The notes under the pieces: generated by a model
The model's input: only the letters and a program-made list of their open reading frames with translations
What the model was told of the DNA's origin: nothing
The model's database searches: none
Program-made: the position numbers and the translations under genes
DNA from: Minisyncoccota bacterium
GTDB lineage: Bacteria > Patescibacteria > Paceibacteria > UBA9973
Direction of reading: 5' to 3'
Length of the DNA: 5,994 nt
NCBI GenBank assembly: GCA_028696935.1
Contig: JAQVGE010000061.1
Location: forward strand, 1-5,994
Part shown: positions 1 to 5,587 of the stretch, piece after piece
How positions within the stretch are numbered: position 1 is the first letter of the stretch
Layout of the letters: each line of letters starts with the position of its first letter

Positions 1-82
1 TTAAAGATACACCAACCCCTTCTTTTTTAAGAATATAAATTCCCAGTGGAATTAATTCTCTTTTTTTAGATTTTTTGCTCAT
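1..82 (-). CDS. Unrecognised protein, N-terminal fragment (runs off window start)
   Basis: An ATG at 82-80 on the minus strand opens a frame that stays open to the window edge, giving 27 codons. The product begins MSKKSKKREL, a lysine-rich basic start, followed by a short hydrophobic stretch (IPLGIYIL) and another basic patch. That is too little to assign a family. The call rests on the start codon, the uninterrupted frame and a good minus-strand promoter 26 bp upstream (108-136). No Shine-Dalgarno sequence is visible; the leader is A/T-rich, as for most starts in this window. The gene is divergent from the mraZ operon and shares its control region. It could be a nucleic-acid-binding protein judging by charge alone, but that is a guess. 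Confidence 0.55.
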   Translation of the reverse strand, partial: MSKKSKKRELIPLGIYILKKEGVGVSL

Positions 83-107
83 ATTTTTAATTTTAAGGTT
101 TAATTAT

Positions 108-136
108 ATTATATCACAAATTACCCCAATTGTCTA
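108..136 (-). promoter_or_regulatory. Minus-strand promoter for the divergent gene
   Basis: Read on the minus strand, TAGACA (136-131) is followed by a 17-bp spacer and TATAAT (113-108). A TGA immediately upstream of the -10 makes it an extended TGn -10. This is a close match to the sigma-70-type consensus, with five of six bases at -35 and six of six at -10. A second overlapping TATAAT lies at 108-103. Transcription would begin near 101, about 20 nt before the ATG at 82. Confidence 0.6.
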
Positions 137-157
137 CTTTAGAGAAAAATTTAATAG

Positions 158-166
158 TTATCCACA
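158..166 (+). promoter_or_regulatory. DnaA-box consensus sequence
   Basis: TTATCCACA is an exact match to the DnaA-box consensus TTATNCACA. It lies between the two divergent promoters, 22 bp upstream of the mraZ -35 and 22 bp beyond the minus-strand -35. It is a single box with no obvious second perfect copy nearby, so it is more likely regulatory or incidental than an origin. Identity is by motif only. Confidence 0.4.
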
Positions 167-170
167 GTTT

Positions 171-241
171 TAAGTGGGAGAGAGTATTTGTTTTGTGGGG
201 CAAAGTGGTTTATAATTAAAGATAGTGGGATAAAGTGGGAT
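171..241 (+). promoter_or_regulatory. MraZ operator: helically phased AAAGTGGGAT-like boxes
   Basis: GTGGG or GTGGT cores start at 174, 195, 205, 225 and 235, so successive distances are 21, 10, 20 and 10 bp and nearly all fall on the same helical face. The best units are AAAGTGGTTT (202-211), ATAGTGGGAT (222-231) and AAAGTGGGAT (232-241). Known MraZ operators upstream of dcw clusters are tandem TGGGN or AAAGTG-type repeats with 10-bp period, directly before mraZ as here. The boxes lie upstream of, within the spacer of, and downstream of the mraZ promoter, so MraZ binding should exclude RNA polymerase and repress the operon. The box expected at 215 is replaced by the -10 element. Confidence 0.8.
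188..216 (+). promoter_or_regulatory. mraZ operon promoter
   Basis: TTGTTT (188-193), a 17-bp spacer and a perfect TATAAT (211-216) form a sigma-70-type promoter. Two of the MraZ boxes sit in the spacer and two lie just after the -10. Initiation near 223 would give a leader of roughly 48 nt before the mraZ ATG at 271. No Shine-Dalgarno sequence is seen ahead of that ATG. Confidence 0.65.
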
Positions 242-270
242 TTAATAACTTTTCCTAAATATATTACAAA

Positions 271-705
271 ATGTTAATCGGAGAATATACACACACCCTA
301 GATGAAAAAAACAGAATGTCTCTTCCTGTGAAGTTTCGCAAAGAGATAGGGAATAGTGTTGTTATTGCTCCTGGTCTCGATAATTGTCTTTCCCTTTTTA
401 CGATTAAAGAATGGCAAAAGATTTCCAGTAAATTATCAGATTCATCAATGCTCGCATCTGATAATAGAAGTTTCTCGAGATTTATGTTTGGTCAAGCGGT
501 AGACGTAGGAGTTGATTCTCAAGGCCGAATATTAATCCCGGAAAATTTAAAAAATAGATCAAAACTTTCTTCCAAGGTTGTTGTTATTGGAGTCCAAAAT
601 CGAGTGGAGATTTGGAATGAAAAAACTTGGAATGATTATAAGAAAGTTGTTGAAAAGGAGGCCGATGCCCTTGCTGATAAATTAGGGCAAATAGGAGTTC
701 TTTAA
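271..705 (+). CDS. mraZ: Transcriptional regulator MraZ
   Basis: MraZ is a ring-forming DNA-binding protein of the AbrB/SpoVT fold that binds tandem repeats ahead of its own gene and usually represses the division and cell-wall cluster. The 144-residue product has the family's usual length and its two tandem half-domains. The first opens with GEYTHTLDEKNRMSLP (conserved D11 and R15); the second has the matching VDSQGRILIP (D82, R86). The C-terminal tail is a charged helix. The ATG is chosen because MLIGEYTHTLD is the canonical family start. It is the first gene of the operon, ends 5 bp before rsmH, and is preceded by phased boxes that are very probably its own operator. The assignment is firm; autoregulation is inferred from the sites. 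Confidence 0.96.
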   Translation: MLIGEYTHTLDEKNRMSLPVKFRKEIGNSVVIAPGLDNCLSLFTIKEWQKISSKLSDSSMLASDNRSFSRFMFGQAVDVGVDSQGRILIPENLKNRSKLSSKVVVIGVQNRVEIWNEKTWNDYKKVVEKEADALADKLGQIGVL

Positions 706-710
706 AATAT

Positions 711-1601
711 ATGCATATTTCTGTTTTGAAAGACGAATCAATTGATGGCCTAGGGATTAGACCAAAGGACATTGTTCTTGACGGTACTTTAGGTGGTGGG
801 GGTCATACTCTTGAAATAATTAAGCGTTTTGGCCAAGAGGTAAAGATAATCGGGCTTGATTTAGACAAGGATGCTATTTTGAGAGTAAAAAATCTTATTA
901 AAGATTTTCCTCACGATGTTTCTTTCAGGACCATTGGATTTCAAGAGATGAATAAAGTTTTGGATGAATTAAATGTTGTCCATATAGATAAAATTCTTCT
1001 TGATTTGGGGCTTAGTTCTTTTCAGTTAGAAGAAGCAGGTAGAGGATTTTCTTTCCTTAAAGATGAACCGCTTTTAATGACAATGAAAAAAGATCCGAGT
1101 GAAAGTGATTTAACAGCTAGAGAAATTGTTAATAATTGGGATGAGAGTAGTTTAGCCGATATAATCTTTGGCTTTGGGGAGGAGAAACATTCTCGTCGAA
1201 TTGCTAAAGAAATAATTGAAGCCCGAAAAATAAAGAAGATTGAAACTACCTTTGATTTAGTTCAAATAATAAAAAATGCCGTTGGGGGATATTATAAAAA
1301 AGAAAAAATACATCCAGCCACCAGAACTTTTCAGGCCCTAAGGATTGCTACGAATAGTGAATTATCAAATTTAGAAAAAGTGATTGAAGATGGTTTTAAT
1401 AGGTTAAGTGAAAAAGGTAGGATTGCAATCATTACTTTTCATTCACTAGAAGACCGAATTGTGAAGAATAAATTTAAAAAATTAAAAGAAGATGGATATG
1501 CAAATATTATTACAAAAAAACCAATAGTTCCAAGTGCAGGTGAAATTATTAATAATCCGCGTTCGCGTAGTGCGAAACTAAGAATAATAGAAAAAATATG
1601 A
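711..1601 (+). CDS. rsmH: 16S rRNA (cytosine-1402-N4)-methyltransferase RsmH
   Basis: RsmH (MraW) uses S-adenosylmethionine to methylate N4 of C1402 in 16S rRNA at the ribosomal P site. The 296-residue product is close to the family's usual length of about 310. Visible motifs, in order: N-terminal HISVLKDE; SAM-binding motif I DGTLGGGGH (24-32); GLDLD (48-52); DLGLSSFQ (98-105) followed by GRGFSF (110-115); HPATRTFQALRI (201-212); FHSLEDR (243-249); and C-terminal NPRSRSAKLR (282-291). PLLMTM (120-125) stands where most bacteria have PLDMRM, a variant I associate with Parcubacteria. An AGGAG (693-697) lies 13 nt before the ATG, inside the end of mraZ, which is a long spacing. The stop TGA overlaps the next start as ATGA, suggesting translational coupling. 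Confidence 0.96.
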   Translation: MHISVLKDESIDGLGIRPKDIVLDGTLGGGGHTLEIIKRFGQEVKIIGLDLDKDAILRVKNLIKDFPHDVSFRTIGFQEMNKVLDELNVVHIDKILLDLGLSSFQLEEAGRGFSFLKDEPLLMTMKKDPSESDLTAREIVNNWDESSLADIIFGFGEEKHSRRIAKEIIEARKIKKIETTFDLVQIIKNAVGGYYKKEKIHPATRTFQALRIATNSELSNLEKVIEDGFNRLSEKGRIAIITFHSLEDRIVKNKFKKLKEDGYANIITKKPIVPSAGEIINNPRSRSAKLRIIEKI

Positions 1602-1921
1602 GTAAAGTAAAAGCAATAACAATAGATATGATGGAAGATAATTACAAAAGGAGAACACTCTTTAGAATTTTACTTGCCTTGGTTATTATGCTTTCTATTT
1701 TATATATGTATTTTATAGGTTCTATTACTTTTAATATTTTAGCTCGGAAGTCTCTTGAGAATACAGCTCGAACTCTAGGACAAAATGTTAGTCAATTGGA
1801 GCTTACTTATTTAGCAAACTCAAGTAAAATAGACCGAGGTTATGCTTTGTCTATAGGTTTTGTTGATGCAAAAGATAATATTTTTGCTACTCGCACTGTT
1901 AGTCATGTCGCTATTAGGTAA
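1598..1921 (+). CDS. ftsL: FtsL-like cell-division membrane protein
   Basis: FtsL is a small bitopic protein that joins FtsB and FtsQ/DivIB and activates the FtsW-FtsI septal peptidoglycan synthase. The 107-residue product has the expected topology: a short basic cytoplasmic tail (1-21), one hydrophobic membrane segment (about 22-42), and an extracytoplasmic helical region (about 47-80), then a segment containing ALSIGFVDAKDNIFATR. FtsL homologues often end with a similar 'A..LGF' segment. Sequence identity in this family is always low, so the call leans on topology and on position between rsmH and ftsI. The start is supported by the 4-bp ATGA overlap with rsmH; Met11 or Met12 would be poorer alternatives. 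No Shine-Dalgarno sequence is seen, so coupling to rsmH translation is likely. Confidence 0.75.
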   Translation: MSKVKAITIDMMEDNYKRRTLFRILLALVIMLSILYMYFIGSITFNILARKSLENTARTLGQNVSQLELTYLANSSKIDRGYALSIGFVDAKDNIFATRTVSHVAIR

Positions 1922-1931
1922 TATTTAAATA

Positions 1932-3641
1932 ATGAATTTATCTTCATTTAAAATAAGAATAAGAGTAACTTCTGTGTTGGTGATTGCTTTTGCTCTTGTT
2001 TTAATTTTTAGACTTTTCTTTGTTCAGGTTGTAAATGGGGATACTTATGCAGATAAAGCAGACAGACAATATGTATCTCCATCAAGCAATATTTTTGACC
2101 GAGGGTCAATTTTTTTTTCTAAAAAGGATGGAGATTTAGTTGCCGCAGCTACTGTTGCTTCGGGTTTTAAGGTTGCTATAAATCCAACTAAAATTGAAAA
2201 TCCAGAATCTCTGTATCTAGCCCTCAACCCATATTTAAAAATTGATTATGATACTTTTATTTATCGAGCCTCAAAAGAAAATGATATTTATGAAGAAGTT
2301 GCTAATAGATTAACAAAAGAAGAAATTACTGAGATAGAAAATCTTAAGTTAACCGGAGTTTCTATCTATAAAGATAGTTGGCGTTTTTATCCTGGGGGCA
2401 GTTTAGCATCCCAAACACTAGGGTTTTTAGCTTATAAGGGGGATGAATTGAGAGGTCAGTATGGACTCGAAAGATATTATAATGATATTTTAGCAAAACC
2501 CAAAGATGAGATTTATGTTAACTTTTTTGCGGAGGTTTTTTCTAATATCGAAGATGTTATCTCAAGTACGGGGAACCAGGGAAGTGTTGTAACAACCATA
2601 GAACCAAATGTAGAGCATACTTTAGAATCTGAGCTTTATCAATCTTTTGAAAAATGGAAAGCCGATCAAGCTGGTGGTATCATCATAAACCCACAAACAG
2701 GTGAAATCTATGCGATGGTAGGATTTCCTTCTTTTGATGCAAATAATTTTAGGGATGTTGTTGATCTAGATGTTTATCGAAACCCTATTGTTGAAAATGT
2801 TTTTGAGTTTGGTTCAGTAATTAAACCTTTAGTAATGGCGGGAGCGATTGATGCTGGGGTGATAAATCCAGATTCAACTTATGTTGACCAAGGGGTAGTA
2901 ACTGTTGATGGTAAGCAAATTTATAATTTTGATAAAAAGGGTAGAGGTCTGGTGACTATGCAAACAGTTTTAGATCAATCATTGAATACGGGGATGGTTT
3001 ACGCTGAAAGCAAGCTCGGACATGATAAATTTCGTAATTACATGAAGTCTTTTGGAATTGGGGAAAGAACGGGGATAGATTTACCGAATGAAACTTACGG
3101 TTTGATTAAAAATTTGGAAAGCCCTCGTAATATTGAGTATGCCAACGCTGCTTTTGGTCAGGGTATTGCTTTAACTCCAATTGGAGCCGTAAGAGCTTTT
3201 TCAGCTTTAGCTAATGGTGGTAATTTAATTTCTCCTTATTTAGCAAAACAGATTAGGTATGATAACGGTCAGTCAAAAATTATAGAAAATTCTTTACCTA
3301 AACAAAGTATGGTTAGTAAGGAAACAGCAGAGACGATAACTAGAATGTTGGTGCATGTTTTTGAGGCTTATGATAATGGAATACACAAACTAGAACATTA
3401 TAGTGTGGCTACTAAAACAGGGACAGCTCAGGTTGCAAAAGAGGGGGGCGGGGGTTATTATGAGAATCAGCATATGCATTCATTTTTTGGATATTTTCCA
3501 GCTTATAACCCAGAGTTTTTAGTTTTTCTTTTTTTACAGAATCCAAAGGAAGTCAAATATGCTTCTCAAACATTAATTCCACCTTTTGTTAATATAACTA
3601 ATTTCTTGCTAAATTATTATAATGTTCCTCCAGACCGGTAG
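1932..3641 (+). CDS. ftsI: Class B penicillin-binding protein, septal transpeptidase FtsI/PBP2-like
   Basis: This D,D-transpeptidase cross-links septal peptidoglycan with FtsW and is the target of beta-lactams. The 569-residue product has a membrane anchor (about 12-34), a class B pedestal/dimerisation region (about 45-215) including RFYPGGSLASQTLGFLAY (151-168), and a transpeptidase domain (about 245-560). The three catalytic motifs are all intact: SVIK with nucleophile S295 and K298, SLN at 350-352, and KTGT at 495-498. The usual N-terminal RGxIxDRNG signature is altered to NIFDRGSIFFSKKDG, which I associate with Patescibacteria. The SxxK motif reads GSVIKP instead of GSTFKP. No PASTA domain is present, and the protein ends soon after the fold. 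It starts 10 bp after ftsL; AGG at 1916-1918 is a weak, distant Shine-Dalgarno candidate. Position next to ftsL favours the division (FtsI) over the elongation (PBP2/MrdA) role. Confidence 0.92.
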   Translation: MNLSSFKIRIRVTSVLVIAFALVLIFRLFFVQVVNGDTYADKADRQYVSPSSNIFDRGSIFFSKKDGDLVAAATVASGFKVAINPTKIENPESLYLALNPYLKIDYDTFIYRASKENDIYEEVANRLTKEEITEIENLKLTGVSIYKDSWRFYPGGSLASQTLGFLAYKGDELRGQYGLERYYNDILAKPKDEIYVNFFAEVFSNIEDVISSTGNQGSVVTTIEPNVEHTLESELYQSFEKWKADQAGGIIINPQTGEIYAMVGFPSFDANNFRDVVDLDVYRNPIVENVFEFGSVIKPLVMAGAIDAGVINPDSTYVDQGVVTVDGKQIYNFDKKGRGLVTMQTVLDQSLNTGMVYAESKLGHDKFRNYMKSFGIGERTGIDLPNETYGLIKNLESPRNIEYANAAFGQGIALTPIGAVRAFSALANGGNLISPYLAKQIRYDNGQSKIIENSLPKQSMVSKETAETITRMLVHVFEAYDNGIHKLEHYSVATKTGTAQVAKEGGGGYYENQHMHSFFGYFPAYNPEFLVFLFLQNPKEVKYASQTLIPPFVNITNFLLNYYNVPPDR

Positions 3642-3659
3642 TTAATTGGAAATTAAATT

Positions 3660-4961
3660 ATGAAAAATTTATTTAAAAAAATCGTCATTTTTATTATTAC
3701 ATGGGAAGCTAGACTTGTGCTTATTCGCTATCGACCTAAAATAATTGCAGTTACTGGTTCTGTTGGAAAAACTTCAACTAAGGATGCTATTTTTACTATT
3801 ATTTCTAAATTTAAAACCATTCGTAAGAGTGAGAAAAGTTTTAATAGTGAAATTGGTCTACCTTTAGCAATCTTAGGATTACCTAATGGATGGAATGATT
3901 TTTCTGTTTGGTTGGAAAATATCTTTCGCGGTTTTTGGTTAATTGTTAAAAAAAATTCTTATCCGGAGTATTTAGTCTTGGAGGTTGGAGTCGGTAAACC
4001 AGGTGATATTATAAAAAATGTAATTCCATGGCTTAAGCCAGATATTACAGTTATTACTTGTTTCCCTGAAAAGCCTGTTCATATAGAATTTTTTGAGAAT
4101 GTTAACCAGATAATTGAGGAAAAAAGTGCTTTGGCTTATGCGACCAAAGAAAATGGTGTTTTGATTTTAAATCATGACGATGAAAAGGTTTATGAAATTC
4201 ATACTAAATCAAAATGTCGGACAGTTTCTTATGGATTACAAGAAAATGCAACATACCAAGCGATTCATCCAGTTTATCTAAAAAAAGATATAGACAAGAT
4301 GAATGTAATTAGTGGCTTGAATTTTAAAATTAAAAATGGGGGAAATACTTTTCCAGTAATTTTACCTAATGTAGTAGGACTTCATTATATGCATTCTGCG
4401 CTTGCGGCAATTGCTTGTGCTTGTGAAGTTGGGTGTGATTTACTCGATTCAATAAACGCAATCAGTGAATATAAAAATCCTCCAGGACGGCTATCAATTA
4501 TTCCTGGAATCAATAATTCAATTATTATTGATGATACTTATAATTCATCACCTGTTGCTGTTGATGCTGCAATTAGAACTTTGAGTGAAATGAAAGGGGA
4601 GAGACTTATTGCTGTCTTGGGTGATATGCTTGAGCTTGGAAAATTTACCGAAGAAGAGCATCGATTAGTTGGAGAAAAAATTAAAGACGTAGCTGATGTG
4701 TTATTTGTCGTTGGTTTAAGGGCTAAGTTGATAGCCGAAGGAGCAATTGATGGCGGTTTTAAAAAGGAAAATATTTATAGTTTTGATACTTCTGTTGAAG
4801 CTGGAGATTTCTTGAAATCATTTGTAAAACCAAACGATATTTTACTTGTGAAAGGCTCTCAAGGGATACACCTAGAAAGGGCTGTGGTAGCCATTATGGC
4901 TCACCCAGAAGATAAGGTGAATCTTTTATGCCGTCAAGAAAAAGAGTGGCAAAATCGTTAA
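3660..4961 (+). CDS. murF: Mur ligase, MurF-like UDP-MurNAc-tripeptide--D-Ala-D-Ala ligase
   Basis: MurF is the cytoplasmic ATP-dependent ligase that adds D-Ala-D-Ala to UDP-MurNAc-tripeptide, giving the substrate for MraY. The 433-residue product has the ATP-binding loop TGSVGKTST (32-40, K37), SFNSEIGLPLAIL (60-72), LVLEVGVGKPGDI (105-117), PDITVIT (127-133) with H141, and the C-terminal Mur domain beginning at PPGRLSIIPG (274-283). DDTYNSSP (291-298) and GDMLELG (321-327) are MurF-type rather than MurC/D/E-type motifs; MurF more often has DDTYNANP. KGSQGIHLE (398-406) is the usual C-terminal signature. The oddity is the N-terminus: the P-loop begins at residue 33, so the roughly 80-100-residue uridine-nucleotide-binding domain of classical MurF is missing and a short hydrophobic/basic helix replaces it. 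It starts 18 bp after ftsI and is the last gene of the operon. The family is secure; the exact substrate is inferred. Confidence 0.88.
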   Translation: MKNLFKKIVIFIITWEARLVLIRYRPKIIAVTGSVGKTSTKDAIFTIISKFKTIRKSEKSFNSEIGLPLAILGLPNGWNDFSVWLENIFRGFWLIVKKNSYPEYLVLEVGVGKPGDIIKNVIPWLKPDITVITCFPEKPVHIEFFENVNQIIEEKSALAYATKENGVLILNHDDEKVYEIHTKSKCRTVSYGLQENATYQAIHPVYLKKDIDKMNVISGLNFKIKNGGNTFPVILPNVVGLHYMHSALAAIACACEVGCDLLDSINAISEYKNPPGRLSIIPGINNSIIIDDTYNSSPVAVDAAIRTLSEMKGERLIAVLGDMLELGKFTEEEHRLVGEKIKDVADVLFVVGLRAKLIAEGAIDGGFKKENIYSFDTSVEAGDFLKSFVKPNDILLVKGSQGIHLERAVVAIMAHPEDKVNLLCRQEKEWQNR

Positions 4962-4972
4962 AATTAAGAAAA

Positions 4973-5004
4973 TTGACTTATTTATTCTAGTATGAGAATA
5001 TAAA
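4973..5004 (+). promoter_or_regulatory. Possible weak promoter ahead of the structured intergenic element
   Basis: TTGACT (4973-4978) matches the -35 consensus at five of six positions, and TATAAA (4999-5004) matches the -10 at five of six. The 20-bp spacer is longer than the preferred 17, which makes the promoter doubtful. If used, transcription would start near 5011, a few bases before the first strand of the three-way-junction fold. Confidence 0.25.
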
Positions 5005-5015
5005 ATTATGTTAAA

Positions 5016-5096
5016 TATTATCAAAAATCAAAATAAAAATTTCTGGGGAAGCTTCTATTTTTATACTTCAATTTTGAAGGTTGATTTTTGATAATA
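5016..5096 (+). ncRNA. Candidate structured RNA: three-way junction closed by a perfect 16-bp stem
   Basis: The outer arms TATTATCAAAAATCAA (5016-5031) and TTGATTTTTGATAATA (5081-5096) are perfect reverse complements. Inside them, ATAAAAAT (5033-5040) pairs with ATTTTTAT (5057-5064), and CTTCAA (5066-5071) pairs with TTGAAG (5074-5079). Only one unpaired base separates the helices at each of the three junction strands (5032, 5065, 5080). The 16-nt loop of the first inner arm contains the palindrome GAAGCTTC (5048-5055). I recognise no known RNA family or riboswitch here. It could be a small RNA, a leader structure, an RNA-processing site after murF, or a DNA cruciform or mini-transposon end. 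The fold is seen directly in the bases; that it is transcribed and functional is inference. Confidence 0.4.
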
Positions 5097-5111
5097 AAAT
5101 TTCTCACAAAT

Positions 5112-5184
5112 AATATTTATTTTTAAAAACCAGCTTTCAAAAAGCTGGCTTTGTTCTTTAGAAGATCTTTTAAAAATAAATATT
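5112..5184. repeat. Perfect 17-bp AT-only inverted repeat enclosing the terminator
   Basis: AATATTTATTTTTAAAA (5112-5128) and TTTTAAAAATAAATATT (5168-5184) are exact reverse complements 39 bp apart. They enclose the CCAGCTTT/AAAGCTGG hairpin and a small TCTT/AAGA hairpin (5155-5158 with 5162-5165). The layout repeats that of the element just upstream: a long closing stem around two smaller hairpins. AT-only sequence raises the chance of accidental pairing, but a perfect 17-bp match is still notable. Confidence 0.6.
5130..5159 (+). terminator. Intrinsic terminator after murF, probably bidirectional
   Basis: CCAGCTTT (5130-5137) and AAAGCTGG (5141-5148) form an 8-bp stem with a CAA loop, followed on the plus strand by the T-rich CTTTGTTCTTT. 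On the minus strand the same hairpin is followed by TTTTTAAAAAT, an even better U-tract, although no minus-strand gene is seen to end here. It would close the mraZ-murF operon or the candidate small RNA. Confidence 0.7.
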
Positions 5185-5185
5185 G

Positions 5186-5191
5186 TATAAC
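5186..5191 (+). promoter_or_regulatory. Possible -10 element for the 5207 gene
   Basis: TATAAC follows a TTG just after the second inverted repeat and lies 15 bp before the ATG at 5207. No convincing -35 is seen 16-18 bp upstream, where the sequence is AGATCT-like. It is listed because the gene sits behind a terminator and needs its own start signal. If it is used, the leader would be only about 8-10 nt. Confidence 0.22.
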
Positions 5192-5206
5192 TAAAAATTT
5201 AAAATT

Positions 5207-5545
5207 ATGTATCTCACAGATTATGACGGCAAAGAGAGTTGTGGATTTCAAAACAAGAATTATGTCCCAGACCATGTTTTGTTTAGGGAAATTAACTCCG
5301 AGATTTTACCAGTTTTAGAAGGAGAAAAGAAACATTCTGCTAATAAAATTTTCCGAGACGTAAAAGGTGTCCATATTGCTATTCGTTGCAATTGTGGACA
5401 TAATCATCCTCTCTATGAAAAAGAAGGTAAACTTAGAGCTAAATGGCTTATCAGTCTATGTGATAAAACTGTTAATTTTTTAATTAAAGAAGAAACAGTT
5501 TATAAAGATGAAATTGGGAAAAGGATTTGGGTTTTGATGGATTAA
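5207..5545 (+). CDS. Unrecognised small protein with a CxCxHxH motif
   Basis: I do not recognise this 112-residue protein. It is hydrophilic and has no signal peptide or membrane segment, so it is probably cytoplasmic. The middle reads VHIAIRCNCGHNHPLY, with C61, C63, H65 and H67 forming a tight CxCxHxH cluster that could bind a metal; C12 and C85 are the only other cysteines and might complete a site. The N-terminus is acidic and aromatic (MYLTDYDGKE) and the C-terminus is a predicted strand (RIWVLMD). Codon use and base composition resemble the neighbours, and the strong terminator 12 bp after the stop supports a real gene. No Shine-Dalgarno sequence is seen; the start context AAAATTATG resembles that of murF. 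The gene is isolated between two terminators, so context suggests no pathway. Metal binding is inference. Confidence 0.75.
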   Translation: MYLTDYDGKESCGFQNKNYVPDHVLFREINSEILPVLEGEKKHSANKIFRDVKGVHIAIRCNCGHNHPLYEKEGKLRAKWLISLCDKTVNFLIKEETVYKDEIGKRIWVLMD

Positions 5546-5556
5546 TTTTAAAAAAC

Positions 5557-5587
5557 AACAGCACTAATTTTAGTGCTGTTTCTTTTT
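5557..5587 (+). terminator. Strong intrinsic terminator after the 5207 gene
   Basis: AACAGCACTA (5557-5566) and TAGTGCTGTT (5571-5580) form a perfect 10-bp stem with an ATTT loop, followed by TCTTTTT (5581-5587). An A-tract precedes the stem. The 3' end overlaps the -35 of the next promoter by two bases. Confidence 0.88.

Noticed and set aside
103..241. Possible replication origin in the divergent intergenic region
   Set aside because: There is only one perfect DnaA box and no repeated AT-rich 13-mer set; the region is fully explained by two promoters and the MraZ operator.
584..772. Minus-strand open frame of 62 codons across the mraZ/rsmH boundary
   Set aside because: It lies opposite two confidently identified genes, has no recognisable protein features, and is explained by the coding strand's composition.
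2045..2227. Minus-strand open frame of 60 codons inside ftsI
   Set aside because: It is fully antisense to a conserved part of the transpeptidase gene and has no promoter or family resemblance.
1932..3641. FtsI as an inactive transpeptidase because of its altered N-terminal signature
   Set aside because: SxxK (295-298), SxN (350-352) and KTGT (495-498) are all intact, so catalytic activity is expected.
5008..5091. 27-codon plus-strand open frame beginning MLNIIKNQNK, a possible leader peptide
   Set aside because: Most of it falls within the arms and loops of the inverted-repeat element, and the only nearby promoter candidate would start transcription after its ATG. The start context does match that of the 5207 gene, so a leader-peptide role is not excluded, only unsupported.
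5016..5184. CRISPR array or tRNA in the structured intergenic region
   Set aside because: The repeats are inverted rather than direct and regularly spaced, and the fold lacks a T-arm, an anticodon arm and an acceptor stem of tRNA dimensions.
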